64,000 nucleotides of DNA. Source: Kutzneria chonburiensis. Lineage in GTDB: Bacteria; Actinomycetota; Actinomycetes; Mycobacteriales; Pseudonocardiaceae. Positions 54,229 through 62,961 of the stretch are shown here, one piece after another. Location: contig NZ_CP097263.1 of assembly GCF_028622115.1 (NCBI RefSeq), positions 9,559,501 to 9,623,500 of the forward strand. Reading direction: 5' to 3'. The notes under the pieces are model-generated. The model was given only the letters and a program-made list of their open reading frames with translations. It was not told where the DNA came from and searched no databases. A program made the position numbers and the translations under genes. The number at the start of each line of letters is the position of its first letter. Positions within the stretch are counted from its first letter, which is position 1.

Positions 54229-57200
54229 CGCCTTCTCCTTCGCCGGCGGCCGCCGCCACAGGAACCCGGTGGCATCGCGGTCGGCCGCTCGCTGAGCCCG
54301 GTGTTCGGCACCGGTCGTCCGTCCAGCCGGTTGCGCGGATCGGTGAACCGCTCCTGGAACTTGTCCGCCCACGTCTTGCCCGTGGTCGACTCCGGATGCG
54401 GGTCGTCGGGCCGCACCCGCACCACGCCGACCGGGACGCCGGCCTCCCGAGCCGCGTCGAGCCGCCGGTTGTCGTAGCTGACCAGTTGCCCGTCGATCTC
54501 CATGACGTGCACCGGTGACCGGTTCCAGTCCCACTGCCCGGCCCGCATGGCGTCGCTGTAGTCGTTCTCGGTGATCGACCGCTGCGAGAAGTTGATGTCG
54601 TTGGGATCCAGGAACTCGATGTCGTCCGAGCCGGTCAGGCCGAGCGCGTCGGTCCACCCGGTCGGGTTGTGCACGTAGCCGTGTGGTGACGGGCCGCCGA
54701 ACAGGCCGAGCGGGTCGGGGCTGGCGTAGCGGCCCGACACCGGGTCGTAGTAGCGCAGGTAGTTGTAGTGCAGCCCGGTTTCCGCGTCGAAGTACTGCCC
54801 GGGGAACCGCAGCGGCGTGTCGGCGCGGCCGGCCAGCGTGCCGATGGCCTGGCCCCACAGGGTCGACTCCTGCCGCCAGGCGATCTCGCCCCGCTCGTCG
54901 ACCAACTCGGTCGGGGTGCCGACGATGTCCGTGACGATGGCATAGAACCGCTGGTCGACACCGTGCTGCTCGGTCTGGGTGAGCGGGCGGAAACTGGCCG
55001 GGTCGAATTCCCACGTCGTGGTGGCGCCGTCGGAGCCGGTCTGCTCGGCGATCACGGCGCCGTCCCACACGAAGTCCACCCGCTCGAGGACCGAATTGTC
55101 GGCAGCCAAGCGGAGTTTGGCGATCCGGCGACCCAGCGGGTCGTACAGATAGGACCACCGCGTGCCATCCGGCGTCACCACGGCGACGAGACGGTCGTCG
55201 GCATCCCAGTGGTAGCGCCAGGTATCGGGCTTGCGCGACAGCCGTTTGCGTTGCCGCACAACGACCCGCCCCTGCGCGTCGTGCGAGTACCGCGCGTCGC
55301 CGGCGGTGAGCGCGAGAGTGCCGCTGTACGCTCGGTCCGGCGAGACGAGCTCGCCGTCGGCGTCGTAGGCGTACTGCTCACGCCGGTTGGCGCCCGCCAC
55401 GTCCGTCACGCGACCCATGACATCGACCTGGTACCGCTGGGAATTCCCGGTCACGTCGTCGACGGCGACGAGATTGTCGTCCGGTCGGTAGTGGAAGCCC
55501 CGACGGGTCACGCGGTCGCCGGACCGCAGCGCCTGCGCGGTCAGCCGGCGGTTGGCGTCCCAGGCCTGATCCAGGACGACGCCGTTGCCCAGGGTCCGGG
55601 TGGTCTCGTTGCCGACGGCATCGTGGCCGAAAGACAGCGAAGTCGTGCCGGCGATCAGCTGCGTGGGCCGCGAGTTGCCGTCGTAGCGCCACACACTGTC
55701 CATTCCGGACGGTGTGGTCCGGCGGATCCGGCGGCCCGCCGGGTCGTACACCGAGCGGACGGCTCGACCGTTGACCGACTCGGTGAGGACCCGGCCAAGG
55801 GCGTCACGGGTGTAGCTCAGGTCGGCGTCGGCGTTGCGGGCCCGGCTCACCTGGCCGACGAGGTCGTACTCGATGGTGGTGACCTGGTCGTTCGAGCGCC
55901 GTTCGACGATCCGGCCGAGCGTGTCGCGGACCAGCGTGGTGACCTGCCCGGCGCCGTTGGCCTTGCCGACCAGCTGCCCGGCGGCGTCGTACTGGTACCC
56001 GAGCACGCGACCGTTGAAGTCCGTCTCCCGCACCAGGTTTCCGGCCGCGTCGTACTCGTAGCGCCACACCAGGCCCTTGGCGTTGGTGACGGAGGCCAGC
56101 CGCAGCGTCGGGTCGTAGCCGAACACCAGACGGCTGCCGTCCGCGCGGCTCTCGACCGCGGGCAGGTTGAAGTGGGTGATCTGCGTGCGGGTGATCCGCC
56201 CCATCGGATCGACGTGCTCGACCGCGTTGCCCTCGGGGTCGTGACGCCACCGCTCGGTCGCGCCGTCCGGGCGGGTCCGGCTGAGCATCGTGCCCTCGAC
56301 GGTCCACGAATAGCGCGTGACGCCGCCGAGCGGATCGGTGATCGCCGACGCGCGTCCGAAGGCGTCACGCGTGTAGCGCGTCGTTGCCCCGGTGGCATCG
56401 GTGATCGCGAGCGGGATCCCCACGGCGTCGGTCTCGATACGCCGTGTCGCCCCGGTGGCGTCGGTGACGGCAATCCGATGTCCGCGTTCGTTGTACGCGT
56501 AGCGGTTGACCGCGCCGGTCGGATCGGTCTCCGCCACGAGGTTGCCGCGGTCGTCGAACTCCTGCCGCCACACCGCGCCGTCCGGGCCGACGAACGTGGT
56601 CACCTGGCCGTGCTCGTCGTATTCGGCCAACGCCTGCGCGCCGTCCGGCCGGGTGGTGGCGATGAGGTTGCCGGCCTCGTCGTAGGTGTGCCTGGTGGTG
56701 TTGCCGAGTGGATCGGTCGTCGCCACCAACCGGTCGGAATCCCACTGCTGCGTGGTGGTGTTGCCGAGCGCGTCGGTCCGGGCGACGACCTTGTAGTTGT
56801 CGTCGAAGCCGTACGTCGTGGTGGCGCCGAGCGCGTTGGTGAAGACGGTGCTGTGGTCGCCGTAGTCGAAGGTGCCGTTGAGGAAGCCGCCGGAGCCCTC
56901 ATTGGCGACACACCGGCCCTGCGCGTCGTACGAGTAGCGATACCAGAGGCCGTTGCGGTCGATCCACCGCGTGATGCGGTCGGCGTGGTCGTACTCGAGC
57001 TGGAGCGGCCGGTCCGAGGAGTTGAAGATCTCGGTGAGCCGGCCCTCGGCGTGGCCGTACCGCACGACAGTGACGTTGCCGCCGTCCAACCGCATCCGCA
57101 CTTCGATCGGCCGGTCGTCCTCGCTGAGCACGTCGAGGTGGTATCCGCCGGAATGCCGTACGGCGGTGACGTTGCCCGTGCTGTCGCGGTCGAAATCGAT

Positions 57201-58043
57201 CCGGTTGCCGTTGCGGTCGGTGATCGCGACCAGCGCGGCGACCTCGTCGGAGCCGGCGAAGTGGAGCGTGCGACCGGTGCCCTGCTGAGCGATCGCGAAG
57301 CCGGTCTCGGTGCGGGACAACGGCCAGCGCGGGCCCAGCCTTGGCGGCACCGGCTCGTCGGGGTGGGGATAGGCCAGGATCATGCCGTCCTCGGCCAGGA
57401 AGACGGCGCCCTGCTCGTCGAACTCCAGCCGCTGGTCCAGGGTGGATGCCCAGCTCGGACCGAACGACCGGCCGGCGCGGTAGCTGGAGATGTGCGTGCG
57501 CCGCAGCACCAGCGGCAGCACACCCGGCAGTTCGAGGTCGACGTGGGCCAGCACGACATCGCCGCTGACCACGTCGATCGGGTCGTTCTCGCAGACCCGT
57601 TCCGGTTCGGGCGTCTTGGTGGCGTGCAGGTTCTTGGGGCGATGCCGGGTGCCCGGCGCGTTCGTCGTGCCGACCGGGTGCTTCGCGGCCGTCGTGCCCT
57701 TGGGCAGATGACCCGGTTCATGGCCCCGATGCAGCTTCTTGAACCCGTTGGCGCCGTTATGATCGGCTTCCTCGTGGAGGTTGGCCGTGGTGTGCAGCCG
57801 CTTGCCGGCGCCCTCGACGACCCGGCCGCCCTCGCTGAACACCTTGCCGGTGACCTGCACGCCGCGCCCGAACAGCTTGGAGACCACCGAGCCGATGCCG
57901 GAGCGGTCGCCGCCGGCGTGGGAGACGAGGCGCTGGCCGGCGGTCTCCAGTTTCTGGCCGCCCTCGGCCAGCTTGCCGCCGAACCCGCTGAGCTTGCCGC
58001 CGGACCGGCGCAGGTGATCAGGATTCGTATGGATCTTGCTCAC
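54225..58043 (-). CDS. RHS/YD-repeat polymorphic toxin
   Basis: 1,272 residues from GTG 58043, behind GGGGG. The first about 100 residues are helical and WXG100-like, then a DUF6531-like PVDVVSGDVVL-type segment (NDPIDVVSGDVVL), about 30 YD repeats, and the RHS core ending YLRYYDPVSGRYASPDPLGL. The variable C-terminus after DALGL has FSQRSITEN, HVMEIDGQLVSYDNRRLDAA, resembling ParB/sulfiredoxin-like toxin domains, and an arginine-rich tail. It should be a contact-dependent toxin. The immunity gene follows immediately. Confidence 0.86.
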   Translation of the reverse strand: MSKIHTNPDHLRRSGGKLSGFGGKLAEGGQKLETAGQRLVSHAGGDRSGIGSVVSKLFGRGVQVTGKVFSEGGRVVEGAGKRLHTTANLHEEADHNGANGFKKLHRGHEPGHLPKGTTAAKHPVGTTNAPGTRHRPKNLHATKTPEPERVCENDPIDVVSGDVVLAHVDLELPGVLPLVLRRTHISSYRAGRSFGPSWASTLDQRLEFDEQGAVFLAEDGMILAYPHPDEPVPPRLGPRWPLSRTETGFAIAQQGTGRTLHFAGSDEVAALVAITDRNGNRIDFDRDSTGNVTAVRHSGGYHLDVLSEDDRPIEVRMRLDGGNVTVVRYGHAEGRLTEIFNSSDRPLQLEYDHADRITRWIDRNGLWYRYSYDAQGRCVANEGSGGFLNGTFDYGDHSTVFTNALGATTTYGFDDNYKVVARTDALGNTTTQQWDSDRLVATTDPLGNTTRHTYDEAGNLIATTRPDGAQALAEYDEHGQVTTFVGPDGAVWRQEFDDRGNLVAETDPTGAVNRYAYNERGHRIAVTDATGATRRIETDAVGIPLAITDATGATTRYTRDAFGRASAITDPLGGVTRYSWTVEGTMLSRTRPDGATERWRHDPEGNAVEHVDPMGRITRTQITHFNLPAVESRADGSRLVFGYDPTLRLASVTNAKGLVWRYEYDAAGNLVRETDFNGRVLGYQYDAAGQLVGKANGAGQVTTLVRDTLGRIVERRSNDQVTTIEYDLVGQVSRARNADADLSYTRDALGRVLTESVNGRAVRSVYDPAGRRIRRTTPSGMDSVWRYDGNSRPTQLIAGTTSLSFGHDAVGNETTRTLGNGVVLDQAWDANRRLTAQALRSGDRVTRRGFHYRPDDNLVAVDDVTGNSQRYQVDVMGRVTDVAGANRREQYAYDADGELVSPDRAYSGTLALTAGDARYSHDAQGRVVVRQRKRLSRKPDTWRYHWDADDRLVAVVTPDGTRWSYLYDPLGRRIAKLRLAADNSVLERVDFVWDGAVIAEQTGSDGATTTWEFDPASFRPLTQTEQHGVDQRFYAIVTDIVGTPTELVDERGEIAWRQESTLWGQAIGTLAGRADTPLRFPGQYFDAETGLHYNYLRYYDPVSGRYASPDPLGLFGGPSPHGYVHNPTGWTDALGLTGSDDIEFLDPNDINFSQRSITENDYSDAMRAGQWDWNRSPVHVMEIDGQLVSYDNRRLDAAREAGVPVGVVRVRPDDPHPESTTGKTWADKFQERFTDPRNRLDGRPVPNTGLSERPTAMPPGSCGGGRRRRRRR

Positions 58044-58113
58044 GGCCGCTGCCCCCCACTGTCCCCGATTGGCGTGCCGAGACTAGCGAACGGCCGGGCC
58101 CACCGCCGTCGAG

Positions 58114-58959
58114 TCACGCCTGGACGAGCGAGGTGGCGGCGGTGGCGACGACGGAGCGAGCGGCGGCGGCGAGGGCGGGGGAGTCGAGTTTCCACTGCTG
58201 CCAGAACAGGGGGACGTCCATGTGGCGGGCGGGGGCGAGGTTGACGAGGGTGCCGGCAGCGAAGGCGGGGAGGGCGAGGGGGAGGGGGATGAGGCCCCAA
58301 CCGAGGCCGCAGAGGACGGCGTCGAGATACGCGGTGGACGAAGGCATCTGGTGGCGGAAAGGGCTGGCTCCGTCGGCGAAGCGGTCCTGGAGCTGGTCGT
58401 GGCGGTCGAAGACGATGACGGGGGAACCGGTGAAGGACTCGAAGGGGAAGGAAGGGGAAGCGCAAGCGAGGTAACGGAGGGAGCCGAGCGGCGTGACGGA
58501 ACAGCCCTGGACGGGGTCGGGGGTGGAGGTGACGGCGGCCATGACGAGGCCCTCGCGGAGGAGCCGGGCGGTGTGGCCCTCGTCCTCGCGGTGAAGCTCG
58601 AAGCAGACGTCGGGGAGGCCGAGCAAGGCGGGGAGGAACCACGTGGCGAGGGAATCGGCGTTGACGGCGATGGACAGCCGGGTGGGCTCGCCGGGGGTGG
58701 TCATGCCGAGCTCGGCCTGAGCGTCGAGGGAGAGCTGCGCGAGCTGGCGGGCGAAGCGGACCAGGACGGCGCCGGAAGGAGTGAGCTGGACGGGCTTGGT
58801 GCGCATGAGGAGGACCCGGCCGGTGCGCTGCTCGAGGGCCTTGATGCGCTGGCTGACGGCGGACGGGGTGACGTGCAGGGCAGCCGCGGCGGCGTCGAAG
58901 GTGCCGGCGTCGACGACGGCGAGCAGGGTCTGGACGTGGTCGGAAGGAAGGTCGGCCAT
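58114..58959 (-). CDS. LysR-family regulator LysG/ArgP-like
   Basis: 281 residues from ATG 58959. An N-terminal LysR helix-turn-helix (TLLAVVDAGTFDAAAAALHVTPSAVSQRIKALE) is followed by a substrate-binding domain. It is divergent from a LysE-type exporter with a perfect dyad between them, the classical lysG-lysE arrangement in which lysine or arginine induces export. Confidence 0.9.
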   Translation of the reverse strand: MADLPSDHVQTLLAVVDAGTFDAAAAALHVTPSAVSQRIKALEQRTGRVLLMRTKPVQLTPSGAVLVRFARQLAQLSLDAQAELGMTTPGEPTRLSIAVNADSLATWFLPALLGLPDVCFELHREDEGHTARLLREGLVMAAVTSTPDPVQGCSVTPLGSLRYLACASPSFPFESFTGSPVIVFDRHDQLQDRFADGASPFRHQMPSSTAYLDAVLCGLGWGLIPLPLALPAFAAGTLVNLAPARHMDVPLFWQQWKLDSPALAAAARSVVATAATSLVQA

Positions 58960-58967
58960 CACGGGAT

Positions 58968-58991
58968 CTAATGATACGTAAGAATCATTAG
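58968..58991. promoter_or_regulatory. LysG operator dyad
   Basis: CTAATGAT (58968-58975) and ATCATTAG (58984-58991) form a perfect inverted repeat with an 8-base spacer. It lies nine bases from the lysG ATG and 38 from lysE. Confidence 0.72.
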
Positions 58992-59028
58992 CTGGACTGT
59001 CGGCAACCGTCGATTTAGCGTCCGGGGC

Positions 59029-59640
59029 ATGACCAACGTGGTGCTCGTCGTGGCGGCGGGCTTCGGCACCTCACTGTCCCTGATCATGGCGATCGGCGCG
59101 CAGAACGCATTCGTGCTGCGCCAAGGGATCCGACGAGACGCGGTGCTGACGGTGGTGGCGATCTGCGGCGCGTCGGACGCGGTGCTGATCGGGCTGGGCG
59201 TGGGCGGGGTGGGGGTGCTGGTGCAGGCCTGGCCGGCGGCGGTGACGACGGTGGCGATCATCGGCGGGATCTTCCTGCTGTGCTACGGATTCCTGGCGGC
59301 GAAGCGGGCGCTGAAGCCGTCCGGCCTGACGACGGAAGGCATGACGACGGGCTCCCGCCGCCGCGCGGCGCTGACCTGCCTGGCCATGACCTGGCTGAAT
59401 CCGCACGTCTACCTGGACACGGTCCTGCTGCTGGGCTCGATCGCGGCGGGCTACGGCGCTCTCCGCTGGGACTTCGCCATCGGCGCGGTGCTGGCCAGCC
59501 TGTGCTGGTTCACGGCGATCGGCTTCGGCGCCCGGCTGCTGAGCTCCTTCTTCACCAAGCCGTCGTCCTGGCGGCTGCTGGACGGCCTGGTGGCGGCGAC
59601 CATGGCGGTGGTGGGGATCGGGCTGCTCGTGGGGGCCTGA
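59029..59640 (+). CDS. lysE: LysE-family amino-acid exporter
   Basis: 203 residues from ATG 59029. Six hydrophobic segments are visible; the N-terminal SLIMAIGAQNAFVLRQGI and LTCLAMTWLNPHVYLDTVLLLG are the LysE signatures. It exports basic amino acids (lysine/arginine) and is controlled by the divergent LysG-like gene. Confidence 0.92.
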   Translation: MTNVVLVVAAGFGTSLSLIMAIGAQNAFVLRQGIRRDAVLTVVAICGASDAVLIGLGVGGVGVLVQAWPAAVTTVAIIGGIFLLCYGFLAAKRALKPSGLTTEGMTTGSRRRAALTCLAMTWLNPHVYLDTVLLLGSIAAGYGALRWDFAIGAVLASLCWFTAIGFGARLLSSFFTKPSSWRLLDGLVAATMAVVGIGLLVGA

Positions 59641-59673
59641 ATTAATCCGTCGCGACGGCGACCGACGTCGATC

Positions 59674-59679
59674 TAGTAT
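59674..59679 (+). promoter_or_regulatory. -10 box of the Y-RNA-like locus
   Basis: TAGTAT in ATCTAGTATTACGAAG, seven to ten bases before the first stem. No convincing -35 is seen. A start near 59685 would make the first hairpin the 5' end. Confidence 0.5.
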
Positions 59680-59684
59680 TACGA

Positions 59685-59765
59685 AGCACTCCCGGTGCGA
59701 AGTCCGACGGTTACTTCCTGGTAAGAAGAAATCACACCGCCGGACACGGTGAACTCGGGAGTGCT
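59685..59765 (+). ncRNA. Y-RNA-like stem-loop (Ro60-binding-type module), upstream copy
   Basis: A 10-bp outer stem (59685-59694 with 59756-59765) encloses a second stem (59702-59710, GTCCGACGG, with 59737-59745, CCGCCGGAC) with one A/C mismatch. The loop side begins GGTTACTTC. The 13 bases CGACGGTTACTTC recur at 59792-59804 in the tRNA-mimic module, so both may carry the Ro60 contact. It is either a separate Y RNA or the 5' domain of one RNA. Confidence 0.65.
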
Positions 59766-59912
59766 GATCGCGGACGTGTCCGGTGCGCAGGCGACGGTTA
59801 CTTCTAATTCACGGGCCGCGGGTTCGAATCCCGCCCGGGCATGCCCGGTAGCTCAGCTGGGAGAGCAGTGACCATACCGTCACCGACTCTGATCTCGGAC
59901 ACGTCCGTGATC
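59766..59912 (+). ncRNA. Y RNA (YrlA-like) with circularly permuted tRNA-like module
   Basis: A 17-bp stem (59766-59782 with 59896-59912, one G-U pair) closes it. Inside, GACGG (59793-59797) can face CCGTC (59877-59881), or GGTTAC (59796-59801) can pair with GTGACC (59868-59873) as an anticodon-stem equivalent. Then: a perfect T-arm (GCGGG, TTCGAAT, CCCGC, 59818-59834), a closed acceptor-like hairpin (CCGGG-CATG-CCCGG, 59835-59848), TA like U8/A9, and a D-arm (GCTC, loop AGCTGGGA, GAGC, 59851-59866). This order, T-arm before D-arm, is that of the tRNA mimic of bacterial YrlA RNAs. It lies just before the Ro60 gene. Confidence 0.85.
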
Positions 59913-59935
59913 GCCGAAAGGGGGTAGGAACAACA

Positions 59936-61429
59936 ATGGCCAAGTTCAACGTGCTGCGTCGGCCCAAGACTCACGAAGGCGGCGTGGCGGTCAAGCGCGA
60001 CGTCAAGCGGGAGCTGTTCCTGCTCGCCGTGGCGAACATGGTGGGCGAGCAGACCTTCTACGAGACCGCTGACGAGCGCGACAACCGGTTTGCGCAGCTC
60101 GTGCGGTCGGCGACGGTCGCGGACCCGGAGTGGACGGCGCGCCTGCTCGGCTGGCTGCGAAACACGGCGAACATGCGCTCGGCGTCGATCGTCGGCGCGG
60201 CGGAATTCGCGTACGCGCGGAACGAGCCGGGCCTGACGCGCCAGGTCGTGAATTCGGTGTTGCAGCGGGCGGACGAGCCAGGCGAATTCCTGTCCTATTG
60301 GCTTACGGCTCATGGTCGCGCGATTCCGAAGCCGGTCAAGCGCGGTATCGGCGACGCCGTGAGACGTCTTTACGACGAGCGGGCGCTGCTGAAGTGGGAC
60401 AGTGAGGCGCGCGGCGTGCGAATGGGTGACGTGCTGAATTTGACGCACCCGAAGCCGGTGGAAAGCTGGCAGGGTGCCCTGTTCGCACATGCCCTCGACC
60501 GCCGCCACGGAAACGTCGGGGAAATCCCGGCCGATCTGTCGGTGCTGCACGCCCGGGACGAGCTGATGTCCTGGCCGGTGGAGCGCCGCCGCGAGCTGTT
60601 CACGGGCGACGCGACCGCGGCGCTCAAGCTGGCCGGCATGACGTGGGAGTCGGTCGCCGGCTGGCTTCAGGGCCCGCTGTCGGCGGAGGTGTGGACGGCG
60701 CTGATCCCGACCATGGGCTACATGGCGCGGCTGCGCAACCTGCGCAACTTCGACCAGGCCGGCGTCTCCGACGAGGTGGCGGCCACGGTCGCGGCCCAGC
60801 TGGCCGACCCGGAGCAGGTATCGCGGTCGCGGCAGCTGCCGATGCGGTTCCTGTCGGCGTTCCGCGCGGCCCCGTCGCTGCGCTGGGCGTGGGCGCTGGA
60901 GCAGGCGCTGAACGCGAGCCTGGCCACCGTGCCCAGCCTGCCGGGCCGCACGCTGGTGCTGGTCGACCGCTCGGGCTCCATGTTCTACAGCACCGTGTCC
61001 GCGCGATCCGACCTGACCAGGGCGGATGCGGCCGCGCTGTTCGGCACGGCGCTCGCGCTGCGGGCGGCGAACGCCGACCTCGTGCAGTTCGGCAGCACGG
61101 CCCGCCGGGTCGAGCTGCGGGCCGGCGAGTCGGTGCTGCCGGTGGTGCGGGACCGGTTCGCCGATTTCGGTGGCACGAACACGATCGGCGCGCTGAAGCA
61201 GTTCTACCGTCGCCATGACCGCGTGGTCATCGTGACGGACGAGCAGCACAACGGGTCGTCGCTGCCGAGCTCGGTCGTGCCGAAGGGTGTGCCGGTCTAC
61301 ACGTGGAACCTGGCCGGCTACGAGTTCGGGCACACCGAGGGCCGCTACACCTTCGGTGGCCTGAGCGACGCGGCCTTCGGCATGGTGCCGCTGCTGGAAG
61401 CCGGCGAGCGCGAGGCCTGGCCGTTCTGA
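59936..61429 (+). CDS. rsr: Ro60 orthologue (TROVE domain, Rsr)
   Basis: 497 residues from ATG 59936, behind GGGGGTAGG. The N-terminal TROVE HEAT-like ring covers about 1-330 (NMVGEQTFYETADERDNRF, WTARLLGWLRNTANMRSASIVGAAEFAY). A C-terminal von Willebrand A domain has the MIDAS motif VLVDRSGSM and TDEQHNG. Ro60 proteins bind Y RNAs on their outer surface and misfolded RNAs in their cavity; with PNPase they form an RNA degradation machine. The Y-RNA-like locus ends 24 bases upstream. Confidence 0.93.
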   Translation: MAKFNVLRRPKTHEGGVAVKRDVKRELFLLAVANMVGEQTFYETADERDNRFAQLVRSATVADPEWTARLLGWLRNTANMRSASIVGAAEFAYARNEPGLTRQVVNSVLQRADEPGEFLSYWLTAHGRAIPKPVKRGIGDAVRRLYDERALLKWDSEARGVRMGDVLNLTHPKPVESWQGALFAHALDRRHGNVGEIPADLSVLHARDELMSWPVERRRELFTGDATAALKLAGMTWESVAGWLQGPLSAEVWTALIPTMGYMARLRNLRNFDQAGVSDEVAATVAAQLADPEQVSRSRQLPMRFLSAFRAAPSLRWAWALEQALNASLATVPSLPGRTLVLVDRSGSMFYSTVSARSDLTRADAAALFGTALALRAANADLVQFGSTARRVELRAGESVLPVVRDRFADFGGTNTIGALKQFYRRHDRVVIVTDEQHNGSSLPSSVVPKGVPVYTWNLAGYEFGHTEGRYTFGGLSDAAFGMVPLLEAGEREAWPF

Positions 61430-61514
61430 CCCCCGCGAGTCCCGCTCACAGTCACATCGAATGCGTGAAACGGATTCACGCATTCGATGTGACGCTAGGC
61501 GGGACTCGCGGGGG
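61430..61514. terminator. large bidirectional terminator palindrome
   Basis: Nested arms: CCCCCGCGAGTCCCGC (61430-61445) with GCGGGACTCGCGGGGG (61499-61514), and TCACATCGAATGCGTGAA (61452-61469) with TTCACGCATTCGATGTGA (61475-61492). The two long perfect stems lie exactly between convergent genes and suit termination from both sides. Confidence 0.8.
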
Positions 61515-62884
61515 TCAGGGGGTGTCGGTCGGCGGAACTGACGGGTGGTGACCCACAGTGCCAGTGCCAGCGCGCCGAGCATGGCGGTGGCCAGGATGCG
61601 CATGTCCACAATGGACGAGTTCACCGCGCCGCCGCCGAAGCCGCCGCCCCCGAACCCGCCGGAGCCAAGGCTGCCGCCACCCGGCCGACCACCGAAGCCG
61701 CCAGAACCGTTGCCGCCGCCGGGAAAACCGCCGGTGGGCGGCGTGCCGGAACCGCCGGTGCCGCCGCGAAAGCCACCGGTGCCGCCGGGCCGCTGACCTC
61801 GGCCGCCGCCGAAGCCGCCGCCCGATCCCAGTAGGAACGGCAGGTAGGCGAAGAACGAGGCGAACTGCTCCAACACGGGCAGCGCCCACAGCTTGCGCGG
61901 CAGGTAGAACGCCGCCACCACGGTCAACGCGTCGGCCAGGAAGAAGTACCGCTCGTGCATGGCCGGCAGGAAGTACGGCACCAGCAGCACGGACACCGTG
62001 GCGGCCAAGATGATCCGTGTGGACGACATCTCCACCCGACGCCACCACACGGCGACGATCAGGGCCAGCACCAGGAATCCCGTCACGAGGATCCCGGTGA
62101 TCCGGATGGCGGACGACGTCACCGACGTCCCGAGGTACTGGTACACGTTGGGGGCATTCAAGGTCAGCAGGTCGAAGGTCCCGGTCTGGGACACGTAGAC
62201 CTCTAGAAGCTGCGACGGACTGGTGCCGATGAGCAGCGCCGGAATGTCCAGGACCACGTACACCAGGGGAATGGCCAGCAGCGTCTTCCACGGCATGAAA
62301 CGCAACAGCACCAACAGAAGTAGCAGCGGGAACAGGAACACCGTCTGGAGCTTCAAGGCGAACGCTATGCCGACAAAGACACAAGCCAGCCAGGGACGCC
62401 TGCGCAGCACGAAATACACGCCGCCCACGGCGAAAGCGGCGTACATGGCGTCGGCCTGACCCCACATCGAGGCGTTCACGACCACGGTCGGCAGGAACAA
62501 CGTCAGCGCCCCGGCCAGCACCGGCCACCACTTGCCCGGATAGCGCAGCGCCACCAGCCGGTACACGAAGTACCCGAGCAGGAAGTCGAAGGCCGCGGAC
62601 AGCACCTTGATCCCGATCAGCGGCGTCACCGGCAGATAACTCAACGCCGCCAACAGATACAGGTAGGTCACGTTGTAGTTGGCGAAGCTGATGTCCTTGA
62701 GCGCCGCGAAACCGCCGTTGGAGGCGATGTGCTCGTACCAGGACAGGAAGATCCGGGCGTCCCCCGTCTCGTAGGACAGGAACGCCATCCGCAGCGCGGC
62801 GGCGGCGATCACCACGACCGCCACCACGCCGATCCGCGGCAGGGATCGGCGTGGCGGGGCCTGCGGTGCAGCGAGAGCGACCAT
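61515..62884 (-). CDS. GT-C-type polytopic membrane glycosyltransferase-like protein
   Basis: About 456 residues from the start at 62884 to the expected stop at 61515. Ten or more hydrophobic helices, VNASMWGQADAMYAAFAVGG, ALKLQTVFLFPLLLL and NAPNVYQYLG fit dolichyl/polyprenyl-phosphate-mannose-type transferases. A glycine-rich loop (GSGGGFGGGRGQRPGG and further) precedes a last helix. As sequenced, the frame misses a TGA at 61515 by one base and runs antisense through the Ro60 gene to 59804. One extra C in the CCCCC run would restore the stop. Confidence 0.72.
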
Positions 62885-62961
62885 GCGCTCAAGTGAAGCG
62901 GGCGTGACTGAGTACAGCCTGTGAGCGGAAGACGGTTAGCTGGGAACTGTGTGTGAGAGGC

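Noticed and set aside
54768-58244. 1,158-residue plus-strand frame
   Set aside because: It is the shadow of the RHS gene: it has no family features or ribosome site, and its composition mirrors the antisense YD repeats.
59818-59873. tRNA gene suggested by a perfect T-arm and D-arm
   Set aside because: The T-arm precedes the D-arm, the acceptor strands are joined by a CATG loop and no anticodon loop exists. It is a tRNA mimic inside a Y RNA.
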